From positions 1 to 15,734 of the forward strand of contig CAZJJK010000077.1 of the NCBI GenBank assembly GCA_964546285.1: a stretch of 15,734 nt of DNA, given 5' to 3'. Within the stretch, counting starts at the first letter, position 1; the number at the start of each line of letters is the position of its first letter. The stretch comes from CAZJJK01 sp964546285. GTDB taxonomy: Bacteria > Spirochaetota > Spirochaetia > Treponematales > Breznakiellaceae. The position numbers and the translations under genes are program-made. Below the pieces are notes generated by a model, which saw nothing but the letters and a program-made list of their open reading frames with translations, did not search any database and was not told the DNA's origin. Positions 1 through 6,049 of this stretch are shown one piece after another.

Positions 1-51
1 TTATTTCTTCATGCGGCGGGAACCGTTTATATAAATCTTTATAGTAGAGGC

Positions 52-80
52 GCTTTCAAGAGGCTTCAACTTTTGAAAGC
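52..80. other. Short hairpin, 11-bp stem
   Basis: Arms 52-62 (GCTTTCAAGAG) and 70-80 (CTTTTGAAAGC) pair over 11 bp, with a single G-T wobble at 60/72 when the + strand is read, around a 7-nt loop. No U-tract follows, so it is not a clear intrinsic terminator. It lies just left of the larger edge repeat and may belong to the same composite element. No gene touches it. Confidence 0.5.
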
Positions 81-98
81 CGACAATAATGGCAAGCG

Positions 99-155
99 CA
101 GTTTTATTGCTATTATTTGTATTGTATGTAGATAATAATCATCGCAATAAAACTG
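99..155. repeat. Long-loop hairpin with perfect 12-bp arms
   Basis: CAGTTTTATTGC at 99-110 is the exact reverse complement of GCAATAAAACTG at 144-155. Inside, 112-117 can also pair with 134-139 (six A/T pairs), giving a long imperfect stem. The right half (123-155) recurs in inverted orientation at the right window edge with two substitutions. The corresponding left arm there would lie beyond the window end. This looks like one module of a dispersed palindromic repeat. Confidence 0.65.
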
Positions 156-197
156 TGAGAGGTTCTTGCGAAAGCAACCGACTTTTGTAAGAACCTC
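123..197 (+). repeat. Dispersed palindromic repeat, left copy
   Basis: These 75 bp match the reverse complement of 15660-15734 at 71 of 75 positions; the differences are at 141, 145, 175 and 188. The copy contains a 16-bp hairpin: arms 159-174 (GAGGTTCTTGCGAAAG) and 182-197 (CTTTTGTAAGAACCTC), loop CAACCGA. The two non-Watson-Crick positions, 168/188 and 170/186, are both G-T when this strand is read. No transposase is linked. It is most likely a REP- or MITE-like intergenic repeat. A structured RNA is possible but not shown. Confidence 0.8.
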
Positions 198-198
198 A

Positions 199-580
199 GT
201 AGGCTAAAAAAAAGAGTATAAACACCAAACGTTTATTCTTCATGGCTTTATCCATGGTCAGAGTATACCAGCAATATTCAATTGGAGCGATTCTATTAAC
301 GCTAGGGCACGAAAAAACACGGAGGCCGGGCGTGACTAGTATGGCGTTGTTGAAAGTGAGGCCGATGCTTAAGGTTTGGCCTTTATCCGTGAAAATTCGC
401 CATGCTCATCGATATTATGAGCGATCCAGCTTATAATGCCCCCCATATCGGTTAGCCTTTTCCGATCTTGGCATCGGCCAGGACGGGGCTTTCGCGGTGG
501 AAAGAGGACGGCTAGCTGTGGGCTCCAAGCGTGGGGCGGATACGCGGCTTAATTGGCTCGCCTCGCATAACGGAGGCTCT
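199..580. other. Gene-poor stretch left of the MBL gene
   Basis: I see no supportable gene here. An ATG frame at 242-436 has a composition unlike its neighbours, no convincing ribosome binding site and no recognisable motif. A -10-like TATAAT lies at 432-437 but has no good -35 at the right distance. A GTG at 497 is in frame with the downstream gene, but the ATG at 581 has much the better start signals. Confidence 0.4.
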
Positions 581-1306
581 ATGAACGCATACCTTCGCTT
601 GAATCTTGGCATCACCAAGGTCTACCTGCTTCCTTGTTCCGGCGGCTATCTCCTGATCGATACGGGATATCCATCCGACTATAATACATTCCGCGCCAGT
701 CTTGATCGTGCCGGCGTACCCATTAAGCGTATCAAGTACCTTCTCCTTACGCATTACCATGACGATCACGCTGGCTTCGCGAATGTTTTGAAAAAGGACT
801 ACCGAATAACACTTATCGTACAGCGGCAGTCCATTCCTCTTCTCGCCCAGGGGGACAGCGGTAAGGAAGAGGAGGGCTGTTATATCACGCGGCGAATGCG
901 GCTCCTTTTCTCGCTTTTCGAACTTTTTCACCGCCATTTTACCTATCCCCCGGTGGAAATCGATAGCTCGGATCTCATCGTTGATGGCGACGACCGCGTG
1001 ATTCTGCGTCGGCTCGGCGTCGACGCGGATATCCTCTATACTCCAGGCCACTCGATAGACTCGATGAGCGTCCTTCGCGACGATGGAAGCGCCTTTGTCG
1101 GGGACGCGGCCATGAATTTCATGAAATTTGCCGGTACCCGCTATCGACCTATCTATTATAGCGACCTGCCGGAGACCTATCGGAGTATCCGTAAGCTCAT
1201 CGCCTCGGGCGCGACGACAATAATGCCCGCCCACGGCAAGCCCTTCCCCGTCTCCAAGCTGAAGGCGATGCTTGAGCGTTTCGGCGAAGCTGAATCGGCG
1301 CGATGA
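581..1306 (+). CDS. MBL-fold metallo-hydrolase (glyoxalase II-like)
   Basis: This is a 241-residue cytoplasmic protein of the metallo-beta-lactamase fold. The HxHxDH motif is complete (H58, H60, D62, H63, in THYHDDH). The later metal ligands follow in order: H157 in TPGHS, D175 in GDAA and H218 in PAHG. A binuclear zinc or iron site is therefore expected. The N-terminal strand pair with LLIDTG is typical of the glyoxalase II branch, but the substrate cannot be read from sequence; thioester, lactone or other ester hydrolysis are all possible. I chose the ATG at 581 because GGAGG (572-576) sits 4 nt upstream. An in-frame GTG at 497 would add 28 residues of unlikely character. The gene stands alone and converges on the small membrane-protein gene. 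A long antisense frame overlaps it but has no motif. Confidence 0.88.
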   Translation: MNAYLRLNLGITKVYLLPCSGGYLLIDTGYPSDYNTFRASLDRAGVPIKRIKYLLLTHYHDDHAGFANVLKKDYRITLIVQRQSIPLLAQGDSGKEEEGCYITRRMRLLFSLFELFHRHFTYPPVEIDSSDLIVDGDDRVILRRLGVDADILYTPGHSIDSMSVLRDDGSAFVGDAAMNFMKFAGTRYRPIYYSDLPETYRSIRKLIASGATTIMPAHGKPFPVSKLKAMLERFGEAESAR

Positions 1307-1490
1307 TGCTTTGCTAGATTCGGACTGTAGCGCTTGGCTGGCTTTCATGCCTATTAGTTTGAATGAGCAATCTTGGGGGCTTCGCCTTTCGGTAAAACTA
1401 GTTGAGAGCTTTAATTATTATTTTTTTCCGGATCAGTGACTATCACAATAGGCTATAACTAGCTGCCGTCCTCCCTTAGTGTATCGAAGC
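1307..1490. other. Convergent intergenic region, no firm terminator
   Basis: The region separates two convergent genes. It contains a T-run at about 1421-1427 but only a weak AT-rich stem before it (TAAA/TTTA arms near 1392-1415) and a small GGCTTCGCC fold near 1379-1387. Neither is a convincing intrinsic terminator. The 15-mer at 1484-1498 recurs inverted at 2968-2982. Confidence 0.35.
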
Positions 1491-1838
1491 TTAGGTTTCC
1501 TCTTTTTCGGCTTTCGCTTGGTCTATAGTTCGCGGTATTGAGCTTTTTTTCTCAAGCGCTTCATCGCTTTTGTCTCTATCGCTCACTAAGGGCGTGCCTA
1601 CGCTAGCGCCAAATCCCGCCGATTGAACGTTGTCATCCGGTTTATCGGTTTTTGGATTTTTAAGACGGCGATTCAAATAGAAGATACCGATAGCGGCGAC
1701 AATAGCGCCATTGTAGAGAAAGCTTTCTACCGTTTCGTCTAATTTAAAACTGGTCAATTCTCGCAAAAGGGCGTAGGCCAAAAGCGGGACTGCGACCACG
1801 ATAGTTAACGCGATTAGCCAAGTTCGGTTTATCTTCAT
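1491..1838 (-). CDS. Small two-helix membrane protein, unrecognised
   Basis: I do not recognise this 115-residue protein. Residues 8-25 form a strongly hydrophobic helix and residues about 41-55 a second one, joined by a short acidic loop (residues 32-39). The remaining ~57 residues are polar and highly charged, rich in K, D, E and S, and probably cytoplasmic and disordered. The basic residues after helix 2 (NRRLKNPK) and the charged N-terminus (MKINR) suggest that both ends are inside. The ATG has no Shine-Dalgarno sequence. Instead TATAAT (1849-1844 on this strand) lies 5 nt before it, with TTGGCG 18 nt further up, so the mRNA may be leaderless. It is transcribed divergently from the HAD gene. 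The helix pattern and the promoter make a real gene likely, but it could be lineage-specific. Confidence 0.65.
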   Translation of the reverse strand: MKINRTWLIALTIVVAVPLLAYALLRELTSFKLDETVESFLYNGAIVAAIGIFYLNRRLKNPKTDKPDDNVQSAGFGASVGTPLVSDRDKSDEALEKKSSIPRTIDQAKAEKEET

Positions 1839-1843
1839 ACTGT

Positions 1844-1907
1844 ATTATAAGGTATAGAAGGGAGAGGCGCCAAGGGATTGGCGGCCTAAGGGGAAACAGG
1901 GTAGGAT
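1844..1907. promoter_or_regulatory. Divergent promoter pair sharing a -35 dyad
   Basis: Minus strand: TTGGCG (complement of 1868-1873), 18 nt, TATAAT (complement of 1844-1849), leading to the small membrane-protein gene. Plus strand: TTGGCG (1878-1883), 18 nt, TAGGAT (1902-1907), leading to the 19-codon ORF and the HAD gene. The two -35 boxes are the arms of one inverted repeat, CGCCAA-GGGA-TTGGCG. The minus-strand -10 is perfect; the plus-strand -10 matches 4 of 6. The promoter assignment is by eye. Confidence 0.5.
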
Positions 1908-1921
1908 CGATAAGGAGGCTT

Positions 1922-1981
1922 ATGGTGTCTATGTCGTCTCAAGCATTATCAAAGTACTTCATGGCCGCAGGGTTAAGCTGA
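1922..1981 (+). CDS. 19-codon upstream ORF, possible leader peptide
   Basis: An ATG at 1922 follows AAGGAGG (1912-1918), the strongest Shine-Dalgarno sequence in this part of the window. It reads MVSMSSQALSKYFMAAGLS and stops at TGA 1979-1981, whose last base is the A of the HAD ATG (a TGATG junction). The spacing to the ATG is only 3 nt, but an in-frame GTG at 1925 gives 6 nt. The HAD start itself has only a weak AGGG upstream, so translation of the short ORF probably feeds the HAD gene by coupling. The peptide has no run of regulatory codons that would suggest classical attenuation. A chance ORF remains possible. Confidence 0.45.
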   Translation: MVSMSSQALSKYFMAAGLS

Positions 1982-2841
1982 TGGCGGAAAGGGCTAGATT
2001 CAAGGCTGTCGCCGTCGATCTGGACGGGACCTTGCTCCATTCCGATTCCGTGATGGGGGAGAAGACTCGAATTGTCCTAAGCCGCTGTTTGGAAAGCGGC
2101 TTAGCGGTTCTGTTGTGTACGGGGAGAAGCCCGGTCGCCGCGGAAAAATACCGCGCCGCGATAGGCACTGAAGGGCCGATGGTTTTTTATAATGGCGCCG
2201 CCGTCATAGATCAGCCGGCTGGACGTCTTCTATCTTCCACTCTACTAAATCGAGCTAACGTTATTAAGGCTTTGGGTATCGCGCGGCGTTTTGATATACA
2301 TTTTCATGTTTTTCTTCAGGATAATCGTTTGGTATATGAAAAAGAACGACCGGAAGCAGAGCTTTATGCTTCAAGAACTGGTTTGCGCGGGGAGGTCTAT
2401 GATATAGAGGACCTGCTTTGTCAGGGCGGGGCCTCTTATGGCCTTCCCAATGGCTCGATCGATGGCGTTGTTAAGGCGATGTTCATCGGAGAAGACGCGA
2501 AGCTAAAAGCCGCCGAGGCGGCGATCGATGAAAGTTTGGGCGGCGGCGTTTATCGCGCGCGTTCTCATAAGAATTATGTGGAGCTGATGGCCTCGGGCGT
2601 TTCAAAAGGCGCCGCTTTACGCATCGCGCTTGCCGCCCGCGGCATAAACCAGTCGCAAGTACTGGCCATGGGCGATGGTGAAAACGATTTGCCGATGCTG
2701 GAAACCGTGGCTTTTTTCGCGGCTCCAGCTAACGCCGCCGCCGTGGTGAAGGCTAGAGCCGCTTATATTACACCGCCAGCCGACGAAGACGGCCCGGCTG
2801 GCTTTCTTGAACAATATCTATTAGGTGTATCGAAGCTTTGA
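1981..2841 (+). CDS. Cof-type HAD-IIB sugar/nucleotide phosphatase
   Basis: A 286-residue haloacid dehalogenase-superfamily hydrolase of the Cof/YidA subfamily, expected to remove phosphate from sugar phosphates or small nucleotides in the cytoplasm. Motif I is DLDGT with the nucleophile D13 and acid/base D15. Motif II is in LCTGRS (about residues 45-50). The motif III lysine is K165 (VVKAMF). Motif IV is GDGENDLPM (residues 231-239) with D232 and D236. A C2-type cap lies between motifs II and III, as usual for IIB members of about 270-290 residues. The start at 1981 fits the family N-terminus. The reading frame is open further upstream but has no start codon there. The gene is preceded by an overlapping 19-codon ORF and followed by a 213-nt leader before purB. 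The exact substrate is not predictable. Confidence 0.88.
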   Translation: MAERARFKAVAVDLDGTLLHSDSVMGEKTRIVLSRCLESGLAVLLCTGRSPVAAEKYRAAIGTEGPMVFYNGAAVIDQPAGRLLSSTLLNRANVIKALGIARRFDIHFHVFLQDNRLVYEKERPEAELYASRTGLRGEVYDIEDLLCQGGASYGLPNGSIDGVVKAMFIGEDAKLKAAEAAIDESLGGGVYRARSHKNYVELMASGVSKGAALRIALAARGINQSQVLAMGDGENDLPMLETVAFFAAPANAAAVVKARAAYITPPADEDGPAGFLEQYLLGVSKL

Positions 2842-2876
2842 TTTACTGAAAAATAGCTGAAGATAGAAAGGACAAC

Positions 2877-2906
2877 ATGAAAAAGTTCGCTTCATCCCCC
2901 CGTTAA
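2877..2906 (+). CDS. 9-codon leader ORF upstream of purB
   Basis: ATG at 2877 with AAAGGA (2867-2872) 4 nt upstream opens the frame MKKFASSPR and stops at TAA 2904-2906. It lies 148 nt before the purB ATG. The good ribosome-binding sequence is the only support; at nine codons chance is a real alternative. If translated it could act as a leader peptide for purB. Confidence 0.25.
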   Translation: MKKFASSPR

Positions 2907-2932
2907 AACGATTGGTAGAAAGGACTATAGAT

Positions 2933-2950
2933 ACGCCGAATATTGGGCGT
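2933..2950. promoter_or_regulatory. 18-bp dyad, candidate operator before purB
   Basis: ACGCCGAAT and ATTGGGCGT are reverse complements except for one G/G position (2938/2945). The ACGC...GCGT ends recall the LacI-family PurR operator of E. coli (ACGCAAACGTTTGCGT). However, the half-sites here are 9 bp and the centre is AATATT, without the CG step usual for that family. It is a plausible repressor site for purB, by position and symmetry only. The RNA could also fold it into a small hairpin. Confidence 0.35.
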
Positions 2951-3054
2951 CACGCGATTTTAATTAAAAACCTAAGCTTCGAGGCACTAGGCTCTGCTTG
3001 ACTTGCTGTTTTCAAGGGCCTTGGCAAACCCGGTGCTTTATGTCATGCTTCCTT

Positions 3055-4506
3055 ATGGAAGCTAGACCAATTTTTCAAAATTTATCGCCGATTGATCATC
3101 GATATTCCGTGTCGGAAAAAGCTCTTTTCAACTCCTTAGTGCCATGGTTATCGGAGGAAGCGGCGGTGGCCGCCTGCGTCAAAGCGGAGCTGGCTCTGGT
3201 TAAGGCGCATTTAGCGATACGTGGTCGTTCGGCTGAGGCAAGCGCCTTGGACGAGGCGGCAAGGCTGATAAGCCCAGAAGCTGTTTACGCGGAAGAAGAA
3301 ATAACCAAACACAATATTAGAGCGCTCGTTAATGTTATCAAGGCGCGTCTATCCCCTCAAATAGCGCCTCTCGTTCATTTGGGCGCCACCAGCGTGGACA
3401 TTCTTGACAGCGCTATGGCCTACAGGATGAAAGGTGTGGTTCGCGAAGTGGTTTTGCCCTTGCTCCGTCGTCTGGAGTTATCGCTCTGCGATTTGGCTGA
3501 AAAAGAAGCGGAGACCCCCCAGGTGGGCAGAACCCACGGGCAGCACGCTGTCCCCATCACTCTTGGTTTCGCTTTGGCCGAATATGTTTCACGCTTGGGC
3601 AAGGCCGTTATCGAAATTGAAAGACGTGTTAAGGATCTTCGAGGAAAGCTGGCCGGGGCGGTCGGCGCGTATAACGCCACCAGCGTTTTGGTCCATGATC
3701 CCGAGGCCTTGGAACGCGCTTATTTAGCTGAATTGGGATTGGAGCCGTCGGAACATTCCACTCAGTTGGTGGAACCGGAATACCTTTTGCGTTTGCTTTT
3801 GGAAATGAATGTCGCCTTCGGTATTATCGCCAACCTGGCCGATGACCTGCGGCAGCTTCAGCGTTCGGAGATCGGCGAGGTTAGGGAGAATTTTGGAGCG
3901 GATCAGGTGGGTTCATCCACCATGCCGCAGAAGCGTAATCCTTGGAACTCGGAGCATGTCAAAAGTCTTTGGAAGGCTTTCGCGCCGCGCGTTATGACCT
4001 TTTTTATGGATCAGATCAGCGAACACCAAAGAGATCTTACCAATTCGGCCAGCCAACGTTGGGTGTCCGATTATATCGCCGGCTTCTGTCAAGCGCTTAG
4101 CCGAATGACCGAGGTTGTGGCTGGTTTAAGCGTAAATAGAGTAGCCATGGATAGAAATCTGCGCGATGACGGGGTGCTCGCGGAGCCAGCCTATATCCTT
4201 TTGGCTGAGTCCGGTGTCTCAGACGCGCACGAGCTTATTCGTCGGTTAACGCTAACAGCCGAGCGGGACGGCCAAGGGTTCGCTGAAGCCTTAGCCGCCG
4301 ACACCGCTTCCTTGGCAAGAATTAGTAAAAAAATGATGGAGCTGGGTTTAGCCAAGAACGCGGATGAGGCTTTAGATTTTTTCCGGCAACCTGAACGATA
4401 CCGGGGCTTGGCCGCCGTCAAGGCAAGGGCTTTGGCCGCCAAATACCGCGCCTTAATGGCGACGCGGGCGGTATCTGATACCGTCGCCAATACAGCTCAG
4501 GAATAG
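3055..4506 (+). CDS. purB: Adenylosuccinate lyase
   Basis: PurB cleaves adenylosuccinate to AMP plus fumarate, and SAICAR to AICAR plus fumarate where the de novo pathway exists. The fumarase/aspartase-superfamily signature SSTMPQKRNP is at residues 287-296 and supplies the catalytic serine loop. The conserved GRTHGQHAVP block (residues 158-167) holds the substrate-contacting histidines H161 and H164. The LSPIDHRY N-terminus matches the family. From ATG 3055 the protein has 483 residues. In-frame ATG 3040 or TTG 2998 would add a cysteine-rich extension (MTCCFQ...) unlike family N-termini. None of the starts has a good Shine-Dalgarno, so the start is the least certain part. It heads the purine block and is closed by its own intrinsic terminator. 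Confidence 0.95.
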   Translation: MEARPIFQNLSPIDHRYSVSEKALFNSLVPWLSEEAAVAACVKAELALVKAHLAIRGRSAEASALDEAARLISPEAVYAEEEITKHNIRALVNVIKARLSPQIAPLVHLGATSVDILDSAMAYRMKGVVREVVLPLLRRLELSLCDLAEKEAETPQVGRTHGQHAVPITLGFALAEYVSRLGKAVIEIERRVKDLRGKLAGAVGAYNATSVLVHDPEALERAYLAELGLEPSEHSTQLVEPEYLLRLLLEMNVAFGIIANLADDLRQLQRSEIGEVRENFGADQVGSSTMPQKRNPWNSEHVKSLWKAFAPRVMTFFMDQISEHQRDLTNSASQRWVSDYIAGFCQALSRMTEVVAGLSVNRVAMDRNLRDDGVLAEPAYILLAESGVSDAHELIRRLTLTAERDGQGFAEALAADTASLARISKKMMELGLAKNADEALDFFRQPERYRGLAAVKARALAAKYRALMATRAVSDTVANTAQE

Positions 4507-4507
4507 G

Positions 4508-4531
4508 AGCGCCCATTTGGGCGCTTTTTTT
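4508..4531 (+). terminator. Intrinsic terminator after purB
   Basis: AGCGCCC (4508-4514), loop ATTT, GGGCGCT (4519-4525), followed directly by a T-run through 4531. The GC-rich stem and seven Ts make this the clearest terminator in the window. It begins 2 nt after the purB stop and implies that guaB needs its own promoter within 4532-4597, or partial readthrough. Confidence 0.9.
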
Positions 4532-4597
4532 GTAAATGGCTCCCGCGCTAAACGCGATAAGCGGTGAGAGAAGTCATAGCTTTTTTTGGAGGGAATC

Positions 4598-6028
4598 ATG
4601 TTCGAGGAAGCGCTATCATATGATGACGTGCTGTTAAGGCCGAGCTATTCGGAAATTTTGCCAAAAGATTGCGTTGTGACAACGACGCTCTGCGCCGGCA
4701 TCCATCTGAATATTCCAATTATCTCGGCGGCCATGGATACGGTGACCGAGGAGCGTCTGGCGATTGGGATCGCGCTGGAAGGTGGCGCCGGCGTTATCCA
4801 TCGGAATCTGAGGCCGCAGACTCAGGCCGAGCAAGTCGCTAATGTGAAACGCTATCTTAATTGGATTATCGACGCGCCAGTGACCGTTGGGGCGGATCGT
4901 ACCGTTCGCGACGTGAAAGCCATGATGGAAAAATTCCAAGTATCTGGCATGCCCGTGCTGGACGAAAATGGCCGCTTAGTCGGCATTATCACTGGGCGCG
5001 ATCTGCGTTTTTGTCGTCAGGATGATCTATCTGTCAGCGATGTTATGACCCGTGAGCTTGTAATTGAAAAGGGCGAGCCAACGACCTCGAGCGCCCGAGA
5101 AAAATTCGATAAACACCGTATAGAAAAGTTGCCGGTGGTGGATGCCGCCGGGCGCTTAACCGGCCTTATCACCGTGAAGGATATGGAAAAGCATGAACGC
5201 TATCCAAAAGCGGCCTTGGATAAATCCGGCCGGTTGGTAGTCGGCGCGGCGGTATCCCCGGCCGATTGCGAGGTGCGTTTGCCCCTGCTCAAGCAGGCTA
5301 AGGTCGATTTTGTGGTGCTGGATACCGCCCATGGCGATACTAAAAACGTCCAAGAAGCCGTCCGCCGAATTAAGGGCGAGTGGGGTGTGCCGGTAATAGC
5401 CGGGAACGTCGCGACAAAGGCTGGGACGAAACGTTTGATTCAGGCTGGCGCGGACGCCATAAAGGTCGGCATCGGTCCCGGCTCCATCTGCACCACCCGT
5501 ATCGTGGCCGGTGTCGGCGTTCCGCAGTTTACGGCGGTCTGGGACTGCGCCGAAGCGGCCGCCGGTGTACCAATAATCGCCGACGGAGGCGTCAAATTTT
5601 CCGGCGATATCGCTAAGGCGATAGGCGCCGGCGCCGACGCCGTGATGATCGGCAATCTATTCGCCGGCCTTAAAGAAGCGCCAGGACGTGAGATAATCTA
5701 CGACGGCCGCTTTTATAAGGAATATCGAGGTATGGGTAGCTTGGGCGCTATAGCCAACGGTTCCGGCGACCGTTACCAAATAGCTAAGGATGAAAGCCCG
5801 GTGCCGGAGGGTATAGAAGGCAGGGTGCCGTTTAAAGGCGAGATCAAGGATTATTTGCATCAATTGGTAGCTGGATTGAAAAAAGGCATGGGTTATTGCG
5901 GCTGTAAAAATATCGATGAATTGAAACGCTACCGTGATTTCGTTAAAATCACCGCGGCCGGGTTGCGGGAGAGCCACGCTCACGATGTGACAATCACCCA
6001 GGAAGCGCCCAATTATTCCCGGTCCTAA
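4598..6028 (+). CDS. guaB: IMP dehydrogenase
   Basis: GuaB oxidises IMP to XMP with NAD+, the committed step to GMP, as a cytoplasmic tetramer. The (beta/alpha)8 barrel is interrupted by two CBS modules (about residues 88-200). The catalytic loop GIGPGSICTTR carries the nucleophile C298. The IMP phosphate-binding GGVKFSGD and GAGADAVMIGNLFAG segments follow, then the YRGMGSLGA and GSGDRY flap elements with the catalytic Arg-Tyr pair. The C-terminal GRVPFKG...GLKKGMGYCG block is typical. The protein has 476 residues, normal for bacteria. ATG 4598 is preceded by GGAGGG (4588-4593), 4 nt away. An upstream TTG at 4586 overlaps that ribosome site and is not the start. It follows the purB terminator and is 21 nt from purA, so guaB-purA-guaA probably form one transcript. 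Confidence 0.97.
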   Translation: MFEEALSYDDVLLRPSYSEILPKDCVVTTTLCAGIHLNIPIISAAMDTVTEERLAIGIALEGGAGVIHRNLRPQTQAEQVANVKRYLNWIIDAPVTVGADRTVRDVKAMMEKFQVSGMPVLDENGRLVGIITGRDLRFCRQDDLSVSDVMTRELVIEKGEPTTSSAREKFDKHRIEKLPVVDAAGRLTGLITVKDMEKHERYPKAALDKSGRLVVGAAVSPADCEVRLPLLKQAKVDFVVLDTAHGDTKNVQEAVRRIKGEWGVPVIAGNVATKAGTKRLIQAGADAIKVGIGPGSICTTRIVAGVGVPQFTAVWDCAEAAAGVPIIADGGVKFSGDIAKAIGAGADAVMIGNLFAGLKEAPGREIIYDGRFYKEYRGMGSLGAIANGSGDRYQIAKDESPVPEGIEGRVPFKGEIKDYLHQLVAGLKKGMGYCGCKNIDELKRYRDFVKITAAGLRESHAHDVTITQEAPNYSRS

Positions 6029-6049
6029 GCCGGACGGTAAGGAGTATCC

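Larger units (their letters stand above)
2842..3054. promoter_or_regulatory. purB upstream region with short ORF and dyads
   Basis: This 213-nt non-coding stretch contains a 9-codon ORF (2877-2906), a 10-bp direct repeat TAGAAAGGAC (2864-2873 and 2916-2925), an 18-bp near-perfect dyad (2933-2950), and the perfect 12-bp palindrome TTTTAATTAAAA (2958-2969). TATAGA at 2926-2931 could be a -10 but its -35 is poor. No terminator separates it from the HAD gene, so readthrough is possible. Confidence 0.4.

Noticed and set aside
1..203. Open minus-strand frame running through the left repeat to a stop at 1-3
   Set aside because: It has no usable start before the last three codons other than a rare TTG, and it crosses palindromic repeat sequence. 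I recognise nothing in the translation.
242..436. 64-codon open frame left of the MBL gene
   Set aside because: No ribosome binding site, no motif, and residue composition unlike the neighbouring proteins. Probably chance in non-coding DNA.
512..1348. 278-codon antisense frame over the MBL hydrolase gene
   Set aside because: The plus strand carries the full HxHxDH metal site and later ligands in order; the antisense product shows no motif.
2998..3054. Upstream TTG/ATG starts for purB
   Set aside because: They add a Cys-rich peptide unlike PurB N-termini. The start at 3055 fits the family, though it too lacks a good SD.
4532..4597. Guanine riboswitch before guaB
   Set aside because: The 66-nt gap is too short after the terminator, and no purine-riboswitch three-way-junction core is seen. 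The purB upstream region also shows none.
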